Source: Dehalococcoidia bacterium
GTDB lineage: Bacteria > Chloroflexota > Dehalococcoidia > Lucifugimonadales > UBA3495
Assembly: GCA_022823105.1 (NCBI GenBank)
Contig: JAJDXU010000030.1
Location: 1 to 13,935 of the forward strand
Direction: 5' to 3'
Length of the DNA stretch: 13,935 nucleotides
In this document: one piece after another, positions 7,367 to 13,935 of the stretch
How the letters are laid out: every line of letters begins with the position of its first letter
Numbering within the stretch: position 1 is the first letter of the stretch
Notes under the pieces: model-generated
Seen by the model: the letters and a program-made list of their open reading frames with translations, nothing else
The model's database searches: none
Told to the model about the DNA's origin: nothing
Made by a program: the position numbers and the translations under genes

Positions 7367-7442
7367 TGGTCGGGGTGAGTGGATTCGAACCACCGACCTC
7401 CACGTCCCGAACGTGGCGCGCTAGCCACTGCGCTACACCCCG
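7367..7442 (-). tRNA. tRNA-Pro (anticodon CGG)
   Basis: A full cloverleaf on the minus strand. The acceptor is CGGGGTG (7442-7436) pairing with CACCCCG (7377-7371). The D-stem is GCGC/GCGC. The anticodon stem CCACG/CGTGG surrounds loop TTCGGGA with anticodon CGG at 7409-7407, reading CCG proline codons. The variable loop is AGGTC, and the T-arm is GGTGG-TTCGAAT-CCACT. G follows the anticodon, as expected for m1G37 in proline tRNAs. Discriminator A at 7370 is followed by CCA (7369-7367), so the 3' CCA is encoded. It lies 40 nt upstream of the FAD oxidase on the same strand with no terminator between, so read-through is plausible. Confidence 0.95.
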
Positions 7443-7453
7443 ACTACCGTTGA

Positions 7454-7462
7454 ATTATAGCA
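7454..7462 (-). promoter_or_regulatory. Extended -10 promoter for tRNA-Pro
   Basis: On the minus strand TGCTATAAT combines a perfect TATAAT (7459-7454) with the TGn extended -10 element. The mature tRNA begins 12 nt downstream of the -10 box, giving a leader of only a few bases. No good -35 hexamer is seen at 16-18 bp, which is usual for extended -10 promoters. It may also drive the genes downstream of the tRNA. Confidence 0.75.
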
Positions 7463-7621
7463 TACGGGTCGGGATTCCCTCGAAAAGCGTGGCTGGGATA
7501 CGGGGCCGGGGAAGCCCGGCAAAACAGGTGGATGTCATCAATACACCGGATTTTGCGGAAACGCGGGGCGTGGGCAGGAAGGCGGCGCCAACCCCGTAAG
7601 CACCATAATGTGATTGGCTCG

Positions 7622-7638
7622 GTATCGGACACTGATAC
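7622..7638. promoter_or_regulatory. 17-bp near-palindrome, possible operator or hairpin
   Basis: GTATCGGACACTGATAC pairs with itself over seven positions (one G-T) around a 3-nt centre. There is no T run beside it, so it is not a terminator. An operator for a dimeric regulator is possible. The short word ATACACCGG occurs beside it (7634 region) and again near 7541. Confidence 0.35.
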
Positions 7639-7682
7639 ACCGGTCTGCATGTCCTCCTGTATTGCATGGCGTCTTGCAGGTG

Positions 7683-7730
7683 TGAATCCGGGCAACGGTG
7701 AATCCGGGCAAGTGTGAATCCGAGCAGGAA
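7683..7730. repeat. Three 16-bp iterons upstream of the DUF4349 gene
   Basis: TGAATCCGGGCAA starts at 7683 and 7699, and a variant TGAATCCGAGCAG starts at 7715, giving an exact 16-bp spacing. The last copy ends directly before a possible -10 box TAAAAT (7731-7736), about 40 bp before the start codon. This placement fits a transcription-factor binding array, although simple repeat slippage is an alternative. Confidence 0.6.
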
Positions 7731-7771
7731 TAAAATCCGTAAGGACGGCATCGAACACGGGAGCGTTGATA

Positions 7772-9370
7772 ATGACTATCGCCAGATTGCGACGGATACT
7801 GCCGGGAATCGTGCTGATCGCGGGATTGATGGCAATGGCGCTGAGCTGCGGCGGCGCAGCGGAGGAAGCCCCCGCGCCGGCATCCCAATCTTCATCCGAC
7901 CTCGCCGTGGAAGAACGGGGCGAATTCACGGCAGCGCCTCAAATGGCCGCCGCCGCCGCGACAGCAGCGCCCCGGCCCGCCAGCGGCGAGCGCGTACGCC
8001 AGGAGTCGGAGCCGGCGCAGCCCTCCGCCCCGCAGGCTGCCGCCGCGGCCGACTCATCCGAGAACCAGGGAACGCTGCTCGCATATCGGGACGAAGGGAC
8101 CGACGGCGGCGGGGCCAGCTCGTTGCAGGCCCAGAGCGGCCGTCAGCTCATCGTGGAAGCGTGGATGAGCCTGGAAGTGAACGAAATCGACAGCATGGTC
8201 CGCCAGGTCGAAACCGTCGTCGGTCAACGGGGCGGCTGGGTTGAATCGGCAGACATCGTGGGCGAGGCCGGCTACCGCACCGCCAATATCAACGTCCGCG
8301 TGCCAGCGGACCGTTTCGACGACGCCATGCAGACCCTGCGGTCCCTGGGCCGCGTGACCGACGAGGGCGTGTCGTCAACGGACGTCACGGACCAACTGAT
8401 CGACGTGGAAGCCAGGCTGGGCGCCTGGCGCGTGCAGGAAGAGCGCCTGATCGTGCTGCTGGAAAACGCGGCCACGGTGGAGGACGTGATCGACATCGAG
8501 CGGCGCATCGCCGAGGTGCGCGAAGACATCGAACGGGTGGCGGCCACGCAGCGGAACCTGCAGAACCGCGTCGCGGCGTCATTGATCAGGATCCACCTGC
8601 ACCTGCCGGGCAGGTTCGCCAGCGATCCCCCCAACGGATCGCTCACACTGGCGGTGGGGGATCCGCCGGCCACCGCTGACACCGTCGCCGCGCGCGTCGA
8701 ATCCCTGCAGGGCTACGTGGGCGGCAAGCGGGAATACCAGGAGGGCCGCGGGCAGATCGTGGAACTGACCGCCTACGTCAAGCCGGCGGACCTGGATGCA
8801 TTGATGGCCTACGCCGCCACGCTGGGCGAGCCATCAGAACGCAGGCTCAACTCGGTAGGGCCGTCGCCGGTGGGAGATGTGCCCAACGCCAGGCTGTCCC
8901 TCCGAATACGCTCGAACGTGGACTCCGCCGCGTCGCTGTCCCTGGCGGCGTCCGAACCGATGTCGGTGGCAAGCGAAATACGCGCGCGCGCCGAATCAAT
9001 GGGCGGCTACGTGGAGAGCTGGAACGAGTCGAGATGGGACGAGGGCGAGCAGGAAAACGTCCACATGGAACTCGTGGTCAGGGCATCCGACCTCCGGGAG
9101 ATCATGGACTTCGGTACGACGCTGGGCGAGGCCGAAAACTGGGAATTCCACTCGGTGGGCCAGGGTCCCACCGATGCCGCGCCCAACTCCCGCCTCACCG
9201 TGTCCGTGTACACCGACTCCGACGAAATGATCTGGATCTACATCGTGGTCATCGTCGCGGGCGTGGCGGCATTGGCCGTGGTCACAATCCTCGCAGTTTG
9301 GCTGTCCCGCAGGCGCCGGCGTGCGAGCCCGGAGAGAACCGCCCTCGACCCTGTCGCCCAGGACGAATAA
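7772..9370 (+). CDS. DUF4349 lipoprotein with extra repeated modules and C-terminal membrane anchor
   Basis: A 532-aa envelope protein. Residues 1-26 are a lipoprotein-type signal (RLRR, hydrophobic core, ALSC with Cys26 as the likely lipidated residue; the lipobox is slightly atypical). A low-complexity Ala/Pro/Glu linker runs to about 120. Residues about 126-278 are a DUF4349 domain: an alpha/beta module with GGWVES, a NVRVPADRFDDAM strand-helix, then a long coiled coil (about 215-270). Two further modules (291-379 and 397-480) repeat the pattern GYV...LxxxV..ADL..LM...TLGE...SVG..P...PNxRL. A membrane helix (about 487-511) ends in RRRRR, leaving a short cytoplasmic tail. DUF4349 function is unknown. 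A TTG at 7766 is in frame, but GGGAG (7759-7763) is correctly spaced only for ATG 7772. Transcription ends at the hairpin at 9373-9407. Confidence 0.88.
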   Translation: MTIARLRRILPGIVLIAGLMAMALSCGGAAEEAPAPASQSSSDLAVEERGEFTAAPQMAAAAATAAPRPASGERVRQESEPAQPSAPQAAAAADSSENQGTLLAYRDEGTDGGGASSLQAQSGRQLIVEAWMSLEVNEIDSMVRQVETVVGQRGGWVESADIVGEAGYRTANINVRVPADRFDDAMQTLRSLGRVTDEGVSSTDVTDQLIDVEARLGAWRVQEERLIVLLENAATVEDVIDIERRIAEVREDIERVAATQRNLQNRVAASLIRIHLHLPGRFASDPPNGSLTLAVGDPPATADTVAARVESLQGYVGGKREYQEGRGQIVELTAYVKPADLDALMAYAATLGEPSERRLNSVGPSPVGDVPNARLSLRIRSNVDSAASLSLAASEPMSVASEIRARAESMGGYVESWNESRWDEGEQENVHMELVVRASDLREIMDFGTTLGEAENWEFHSVGQGPTDAAPNSRLTVSVYTDSDEMIWIYIVVIVAGVAALAVVTILAVWLSRRRRRASPERTALDPVAQDE

Positions 9371-9372
9371 CG

Positions 9373-9407
9373 CAAAAGGGGGCAACCGCTGTGGTTGCCC
9401 CCTTTTG
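9373..9407. terminator. Bidirectional intrinsic terminator between convergent genes
   Basis: A 15-bp perfect stem with arms CAAAAGGGGGCAACC (9373-9387) and GGTTGCCCCCTTTTG (9393-9407) and a 5-nt loop. It ends in a TTTT tract on the plus strand and, by symmetry, on the minus strand. It lies between the DUF4349 stop (9370) and the mfd stop (9426) and can serve both. A third arm, GGTTGCCCCCTTT (9412-9424), repeats the downstream arm and could compete for pairing. Confidence 0.88.
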
Positions 9408-9425
9408 TAACGGTTGCCCCCTTTC

Positions 9426-12400
9426 TCAGTCCGTTGCCACCGGTTGCCGGGCCGGACGCCTGCGCCGTCGCCGCACACGGCCTGACCGAACGCCGCCATC
9501 CTCAGCGCCGGCCGAATCGGCTCCATTGACATTCACGCCAGGAGGGCTGGCCTCTGGCTCCCCGTCGGCGGGTCGGTCGGGAGCGGAGGCGGCGGCCAAC
9601 GCATCCTGCATCTCGTTCACGAAAGCCACCACGCGGCGCAGCGCCCGGGCGATCCGCGCCATGCCGTGGTCAGCATCCCCGGCGGTGCGTATTTCCATAT
9701 CGCGACGGCCGACACGAATCCCGGTCCCCATCTTATTTTGCAGGGCGAACCGCGCGTCGCCCACGGGCTCCCGGAACACGGCCGTAACGATGCCGTCGCC
9801 AGCCCCGACGATGGACTCCACGCCGGCCGACGCCCCCAGGCATCGCAGGTCGGTAACGGCGAGGAGGTTTTCCACCACCGGAGGCAGCGGCCCGAACCGG
9901 TCCTGCATATCGGCGCGAACCGCCGGAATGTGGTCCCGGTCGGTGATGTTCGAGAGCCGCTGATAGAACGCCAGGCGGGCCGGCAGGTGCGTGATGTAGT
10001 CGGTGGGTATCACCGCCGGCACGGGCAGATCGATGCGCGGAGGCGGCGCCGCTCCCGCCGCATGCGAGCCAGACTCCTCGTCGCCCAGCTCCTGAACCGC
10101 CTGGCTGAGCAGCTCGGAATACAGGTTGAGCCCCACGGCGTGGATCTGCCCGCTCTGGTCAGCGCCCAGGAGGTTGCCGGCGCCGCGGATTTCCAGATCG
10201 CGCATCGCGATGCGGAAGCCCGACCCCAGCTCATTGGCCTCCAGGATGGCGTGGATCCGCTGGCTGGCGGTCTCCGTGATCTCCTGGTTGTCCGGCAGGA
10301 GCAGGTAAGCGTAGGCCCGGTGGTCGCCCCGACCCACGCGCCCGCGCAGTTGGTAGAGTTGCGCCAGGCCGAACCGGTCTGCCCGGTCGATGATTATGGT
10401 GTTGACATTGGGCATGTCCAGGCCGGACTCGATGATGGTCGTGCATACCAGCACGTCGGCCTCCCGGTTGGCGAACGCCACCATCACGTCCTCGAGCTCG
10501 GATTCGGGCATCTGTCCATGCCCGATGATGAAGCGGGCTTCGGGCACCAGCTTTTGCAGTTCCTCGGTGGTCTGCTGGATGGTGCGCACCCGGTTGTGCA
10601 GGAAGAACACCTGCCCGTCCCGTTCCATTTCGCGCAGTATGGCCTCTCGTACCAGGTCGCCGCTGTCCTCGGACACAAACGTCTTGACCGGCAGGCGCGC
10701 TTCCGGCGGCGTATGGATGACGCTCATGTCGCGCACGCCGGCCAGCGCCATGTGCAATGTGCGCGGGATGGGCGTGGCCGTCAGCGTCAGCACGTCCACC
10801 TCGGCCCGCATCTGCTTGAGGCGTTCCTTGTGCGCAACGCCAAACCGGTGCTCCTCGTCGACGATCACCAAGCCGAGATTGTTGAAACCCACGTCCTTCT
10901 GCAAAATCCGGTGGGTGCCAATTACGATGTCAACCGCGCCGGACTTGGCCGCGTCCACGACTTCCGTCTGTTCCTGGTGCGTCCGGAAACGACTCAGCAC
11001 TTCCACCTTCACAGGATATGGAGCGAGTCGCTCCGCAAACGTGGCGTAGTGCTGCTGCGCCAATACCGTTGTGGGCACCAGGACCGCGACCTGCATCCCC
11101 TCGTTGACGGTCTTGAACGCCGCTCGGAGCGCCACCTCGGTTTTGCCGTAACCCACGTCGCCGCAGATCAGGCGGTCCATGGGCTTGGTCGTCTCCATGT
11201 CCGACTTGACCTCTTCGGCGGCGCGAAGCTGGTCCGGAGTCTCCACGTAGGGGAACGAGTCCTCCAGGTCTCGCTGCCAGGCCGCGTCCGGAGCGAAGCG
11301 GTGGCCGGACACGGTTTCCCGCGTCGCGTACAGGCGCAGCAACTCGGCGGCGATCTCGCGGGCGGCGCCCTGGGCGCGGTCCTTGATGCGCTGCCACTCC
11401 GCACCGCCCAGCCGCGTCAGCGTCGGCGTGTGGTCGGTCGCGGCAACGTAGGCGCCCAGGCGGTCAAGTTGCTCGGTGGGGACGTAGAGGCGGTCATCGT
11501 CGGCATATTCAAGGACCAGGTACTCGCGGTCCTCGCCGCTCGATTCCAGGTGGGTCGTGCCCACAAACCGCGCGACGCCGTGGTCAATGTGGACCACGTA
11601 GCTGCCGGGGACAAGATCGTTGAGCGATACGGCGTCCCCCAAATCCCGGGGTCGGGTGGACGGTCGGAAGCTGCGCTGCTTGACGGTGCCGAACAGTTCG
11701 GCGTCGCTGTACACCGCCACCGTCGGCCCGCTGGCGCTGCCATCGGTCTGCCAGCCCTTGCGCAACGCCCCCGGCACCACGTAAACCCTTCCCGCGCGCG
11801 GGCGAGTGGGCATATCCTCCATCACGCTGGTCGAAATGCCCGATTCCTGCAACACCTCGTGCAGACGCCCGGCGTGCTGGCTCACGGCGACCACCGCGCC
11901 GCCGTCCGCCACCCGCGTCGCGACATCATCGGTGAACGCCGACAGGCCCGCCAGCGTGTCGGGCAGGGCCAGTACCAGCCGCGAGTCCTCGTCCGAGCCC
12001 CAACGCAGTATCTCCACCGTCGAGGTTCCAGCCTGTCTCAGCGACAGGTCGAATGACTCCCAATCCGCGGACGGCGAGGGGAACCCGTAGGGCAAGTCGC
12101 CCCGCGCCTGGCGGTTCGCGCGCTGCTGTTCGTAACGGGCCTCCTGCTCCTCGGCTTCTCCGGCCAGCCTGGCGGGCCGGTCCAGCACCACCACGGCGTT
12201 CGCGGGCATGTAATCGGCGAGGGTGTGCGAGTTGAGCAGGCCGTTGTAGAACGAAACGACCTCGGGATTCGGCGCGGTCAGCAGTTCGCCCAATTCCTCC
12301 TGGAAACGGGCGATGGAGGCCGCAACGCACGGCGACAGGTCGATGCGGCTCCGGCGCTCGTCGAATGCGGCGGGGTCGCAGAGGTCGGTCAACTGCTCCG

Positions 12401-13157
12401 CGGCGGCGATCACATTCACCGCCTCAGCCTCCCCGGTGGAGCGCTGCGTTTCGGGGTCAAACTGGCGGATTGTATCTATCTCATCATCCCAGAACTCGAG
12501 ACGGTAGGGCATTTCGGCATTGGGAGGGAACACGTCCAGGATGCCGCCTCGCAGGCTGAAACTGCCCGGCGACTCCACCTGCGGTTCCCGCCGATAACCC
12601 AACTCCACCCACGCCGTCAGCATGGCGTCCATCGAAGGTACCCTCTGGCCCTTCGCCAACCGGTACAGGCCGTCAATATCGGGATGGTGTCCCAGGGCCA
12701 AGGCGGGCGGAATCGTTAGGCGGAGGGCCGCCGAAACCGACGCCACTACCAGGGGCGACGCATCGTCCGGATCGGCATCGTCCGGATCAGCATCATCCGG
12801 ATCGGCATCGCGCGCGGCTGCCAGCGCCGCCAGGGCGCTCAAACGTTGATTGCCGGTCCGGGAATCCACCGCCAGTCGCTCGAACGGCAGCACCTCCGGT
12901 TCCGGCAGCAGATACACCGGAGCCTCGTCGCCCAGATAGGCGAGCAGTTGGTCATGAAGGCGGCGCGCATCGTCCAGCCGTGGAGACAACACCACCACGG
13001 GTCGCCTCTGCAGTTGCCACAGTGCGGCCAGGTACAGGGGATTGTGGTCCGGATTCAGCGTCAGCGACGCTCGTGCCCCGGGCGAAGCCAGGTTCCGCAG
13101 GTGTCGTTGCAGCCACGGCTGTGAGCCGAGCAGGGAGAGCAACCCTGTTAATGCCAT
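9426..13157 (-). CDS. mfd: Transcription-repair coupling factor Mfd
   Basis: A 1243-aa ATP-dependent DNA translocase that removes RNA polymerase stalled at lesions and recruits UvrA. The N-terminus is the UvrB-like module (about 1-330), including FSLRGGILDVFPPNA. The RNA-polymerase-interacting CarD-like domain follows (about 510-575, VPGSYVVHIDHGVARFVG). The RecG-like motor has Walker A GDVGYGKT (666-673), Walker B DEEH (767-770), TATPIPRT, and motif VI QLRGRVGRGD (about 936-945). The C-terminal TRCF domain begins near 1040. It is about 95 aa longer than E. coli Mfd. Part of the excess is an Asp/Pro repeat (117-133) and a Pro/Gly-rich tail ending with six arginines (1229-1234). An upstream TTG at 13238 is possible; ATG 13157, with a weak GGAAAA site, matches the usual N-terminus. 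It is convergent with the DUF4349 gene. Confidence 0.97.
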   Translation of the reverse strand: MALTGLLSLLGSQPWLQRHLRNLASPGARASLTLNPDHNPLYLAALWQLQRRPVVVLSPRLDDARRLHDQLLAYLGDEAPVYLLPEPEVLPFERLAVDSRTGNQRLSALAALAAARDADPDDADPDDADPDDASPLVVASVSAALRLTIPPALALGHHPDIDGLYRLAKGQRVPSMDAMLTAWVELGYRREPQVESPGSFSLRGGILDVFPPNAEMPYRLEFWDDEIDTIRQFDPETQRSTGEAEAVNVIAAAEQLTDLCDPAAFDERRSRIDLSPCVAASIARFQEELGELLTAPNPEVVSFYNGLLNSHTLADYMPANAVVVLDRPARLAGEAEEQEARYEQQRANRQARGDLPYGFPSPSADWESFDLSLRQAGTSTVEILRWGSDEDSRLVLALPDTLAGLSAFTDDVATRVADGGAVVAVSQHAGRLHEVLQESGISTSVMEDMPTRPRAGRVYVVPGALRKGWQTDGSASGPTVAVYSDAELFGTVKQRSFRPSTRPRDLGDAVSLNDLVPGSYVVHIDHGVARFVGTTHLESSGEDREYLVLEYADDDRLYVPTEQLDRLGAYVAATDHTPTLTRLGGAEWQRIKDRAQGAAREIAAELLRLYATRETVSGHRFAPDAAWQRDLEDSFPYVETPDQLRAAEEVKSDMETTKPMDRLICGDVGYGKTEVALRAAFKTVNEGMQVAVLVPTTVLAQQHYATFAERLAPYPVKVEVLSRFRTHQEQTEVVDAAKSGAVDIVIGTHRILQKDVGFNNLGLVIVDEEHRFGVAHKERLKQMRAEVDVLTLTATPIPRTLHMALAGVRDMSVIHTPPEARLPVKTFVSEDSGDLVREAILREMERDGQVFFLHNRVRTIQQTTEELQKLVPEARFIIGHGQMPESELEDVMVAFANREADVLVCTTIIESGLDMPNVNTIIIDRADRFGLAQLYQLRGRVGRGDHRAYAYLLLPDNQEITETASQRIHAILEANELGSGFRIAMRDLEIRGAGNLLGADQSGQIHAVGLNLYSELLSQAVQELGDEESGSHAAGAAPPPRIDLPVPAVIPTDYITHLPARLAFYQRLSNITDRDHIPAVRADMQDRFGPLPPVVENLLAVTDLRCLGASAGVESIVGAGDGIVTAVFREPVGDARFALQNKMGTGIRVGRRDMEIRTAGDADHGMARIARALRRVVAFVNEMQDALAAASAPDRPADGEPEASPPGVNVNGADSAGAEDGGVRSGRVRRRRRRPARQPVATD
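12760..12810 (-). repeat. 15-bp in-frame tandem repeat inside mfd
   Basis: Three copies of GCATCGTCCGGATCG-like sequence (12760-12774, 12775-12789, 12790-12804) plus six bases of a fourth. They encode the pentapeptide DADPD repeated at residues 117-133. The insertion falls in the N-terminal UvrB-like domain, in a loop between helix SALAALAAA and strand PLVVAS, where length change should be tolerated. The copies differ by single bases, so the expansion is not brand new. Confidence 0.9.
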
Positions 13158-13240
13158 ACGTTTTCCATTCGCGAGATTCCAAGAGGCGTTCCGCGATCCA
13201 CGCCAAGACGGGACTGACCGTCGGACAGCCCCGTACAATC

Positions 13241-13270
13241 ATTCTACGCTACGCATGCGCGGACATTCAA
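13241..13270 (-). promoter_or_regulatory. Candidate mfd promoter
   Basis: On the minus strand TTGAAT (13270-13265) is separated by 18 bp from TAGAAT (13246-13241), giving 4/6 and 5/6 matches to the sigma-70 consensus. It would start transcription about 75-80 nt before the mfd ATG. No other good pair is visible in this stretch. Confidence 0.4.
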
Positions 13271-13319
13271 CACGAACGGAGGCGTTGGTGCGGGCCTTTC
13301 GATTCTCCAAGAAATCCCC

Positions 13320-13580
13320 TCTCTGCCCTTTCCCACCGCCAGTGACACTTCCCCGTTGCCTCCACCCCTCACCCATCTCTACCATGGTTAACGGGCGCCT
13401 CAATTCCGTCCCGCCGCCATCCCAATCCCCACGTCCAAACACCTCACTCCCAAACGCGCTCCCCCAAATGCCCCCACTTACCCGCCAAAACCACCAATTT
13501 CGCCCCCAAAACCGCCTTCACCGCCCCCATTTGCCCCCACAACCCACCCCAAAGCCCTACTCAAATGACCGGAAATGAAC
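13320..13580. other. C-rich, G-poor non-coding stretch
   Basis: The plus strand is dominated by C and A with runs of four or five C and very few G, quite unlike the balanced GC-rich genes on both sides. Short words such as CGCCCCCAAA, TGCCCCCAC and CCGCC recur irregularly. Open frames through it have no ribosome site and low-complexity Pro-rich translations, so I call no gene. At 13591-13610 a 7-bp hairpin GGGATTT/AAATCCC follows, without a T tract. Confidence 0.6.
13524..13550 (-). other. G-quadruplex-capable motif
   Basis: On the minus strand four G runs are separated by short loops: GGGG-T-GGG-TTGT-GGGGG-CAAAT-GGGGG. This satisfies the standard pattern of four runs of at least three G with loops of 1-7 bases. 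Formation in the cell is not shown by sequence alone. Confidence 0.6.
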
Positions 13581-13618
13581 GGAAACGAGCGGGATTTCCC
13601 AAAAAATCCCCAACACTC

Positions 13619-13648
13619 AATCCTGTCTATCCTGTGCATCGATGTAAA
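13619..13648. repeat. ATCCTGT-type dispersed intergenic motif
   Basis: AATCCTGTCTATCCTGTGCA followed by TCGATGTAAA contains the word ATCCTGT twice, 9 bp apart, and then a degenerate third (ATCGATGT). From memory, closely similar ATCCTGT-repeat strings are common between genes in many environmental bacterial genomes. Only this single copy is in the window. It ends about 20 bp before the next start codon. Confidence 0.4.
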
Positions 13649-13669
13649 ACTCACTCTTGAGGCAACCCC

Positions 13670-13935
13670 ATGACCCTTTCCCAAATCCGCCGTCGCATCA
13701 ACGTCCTCAAGCGCAGGTTCGCCCGCGAACTCGCCATCATCAAACTCTGCCAAATCGCCGAATCCGTCGCTAGCCACTGGAATCCCGACGAACCACCCGA
13801 GCCCGCCGACGTCATCGCGCGCATCGCTGACGCCGGCTTCCGCCTGCCCACCTTCGCCAACCTTCGCCGCTACCTGGATGACACCATACGCCAGGGCGGC
13901 GTCCCCGAGTCCGAGGCCATCGTATTCAGCCTGCT
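13670..13935 (+). CDS. Unrecognised protein, 3' end beyond window
   Basis: The frame opens at ATG 13670, has an in-frame stop TGA directly upstream (13658-13660) and TGAGG (13658-13662) 7 nt ahead as ribosome site, and stays open for 88 codons to the window end. The N-terminus is a basic helix (LSQIRRRINVLKRRFARELA), followed by IIKLCQIAESVASHW, an acidic Pro linker, and a second helical part with DAGFRLPTFANLRRYLDDTI. Codon use is GC-rich with C-ending codons like the genes nearby, so it looks like a genuine gene. I do not recognise the family. The small size of what is visible and the basic start are compatible with nucleic-acid binding, but that is only a guess. It follows a C-rich non-coding stretch. 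Confidence 0.7.
   Translation, partial: MTLSQIRRRINVLKRRFARELAIIKLCQIAESVASHWNPDEPPEPADVIARIADAGFRLPTFANLRRYLDDTIRQGGVPESEAIVFSL

Larger units (their letters stand above)
7443..7771. other. Divergent intergenic region
   Basis: About 330 bp separate tRNA-Pro (-) from the DUF4349 gene (+). It contains the tRNA promoter, a 17-bp near-palindrome (7622-7638) and three 16-bp iterons (7683-7730), annotated separately. Small open frames cross it on both strands but have no ribosome sites or recognisable domains, and I do not call them genes. A possible -10 box for the downstream gene is TAAAAT at 7731-7736, without a clear -35. Confidence 0.6.

Noticed and set aside
7327..7428. N-terminal extension of the FAD oxidase
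   Set aside because: It translates the tRNA (RWFESTHPD is the usual tRNA artefact) and bypasses the GGAGGG site before ATG 7326.
5395..7599. Long plus-strand open frame (734 codons)
   Set aside because: Antisense to the FAD oxidase, part of Uma2 and through the tRNA; compositionally biased with no domain.
7444..7929. Minus-strand open frame in the divergent region
   Set aside because: Overlaps the DUF4349 signal region antisense, has no ribosome site or domain, and crosses the iterons.
9666..12056. 796-codon plus-strand open frame
   Set aside because: Exactly antisense to mfd, with His/Arg/Gly-biased content expected from the complement of a GC-rich gene.
13158..13238. TTG start for mfd at 13238
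   Set aside because: The extra 27 residues have no counterpart in the typical Mfd N-terminus; ATG 13157 fits better, although its ribosome site is weak.
13042..13578. Pro-rich plus-strand open frame of 178 codons
   Set aside because: Starts antisense inside mfd and continues through the C-rich stretch; low complexity, no ribosome site.

Overview
The window reads as GC-rich bacterial chromosome, most likely Chloroflexota (SAR202 / Dehalococcoidia-like). That guess rests on content: a luciferase-like flavin oxidoreductase next to an acyl-CoA synthetase, a DUF4349 lipoprotein, a Uma2 protein, an AGPS-type flavin oxidase, and many small intergenic repeats. No rRNA or marker phylogeny is available here, so the lineage is an inference.

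Layout. Bases 1-412 are non-coding repeats: two tandem arrays of a GC-rich 23-bp unit, each followed by a 99-bp hairpin-bearing module of the widespread 'VIPAKAGI' intergenic type. Bases 546-3267 (+) hold a two-gene catabolic unit, an AMP-forming fatty acyl-CoA synthetase and an LLM-class flavin-dependent oxidoreductase. Bases 3305-7326 (-) hold five tightly spaced genes. In transcription order they are an FAD-binding oxidase resembling alkyl-DHAP synthase, a Uma2 nuclease-fold protein, a zinc alcohol dehydrogenase, and a HicB-like/HicA pair whose genes overlap by 4 nt. Immediately upstream on the same strand sits tRNA-Pro(CGG) with a clear extended -10 promoter, which may also feed this run.

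After a 329-bp divergent intergenic region with a small palindrome and three 16-bp iterons, bases 7772-9370 (+) encode a DUF4349 lipoprotein whose C-terminal half carries two further degenerate copies of its sensory-like module before a membrane anchor. A strong bidirectional hairpin terminator separates it from the convergent mfd gene (9426-13157, -), the transcription-repair coupling factor, which has an in-frame 15-bp tandem repeat and an extended basic tail. Bases 13158-13669 contain a candidate mfd promoter and a strikingly C-rich, G-poor stretch with G-quadruplex potential on the minus strand. An unrecognised gene starts at 13670 (+) and runs off the end.

The chromosome looks ordinary in its core genes (mfd, tRNA). 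The genes around them look like flexible oxidative catabolism: CoA activation, flavin oxidation and alcohol oxidation. I see no complete defence island, CRISPR array, prophage or transposase. The most unusual material is the repeat architecture, the atypical HicBA pair inside a metabolic gene run, the module-triplicated DUF4349 protein, and the unknown gene at the right edge.
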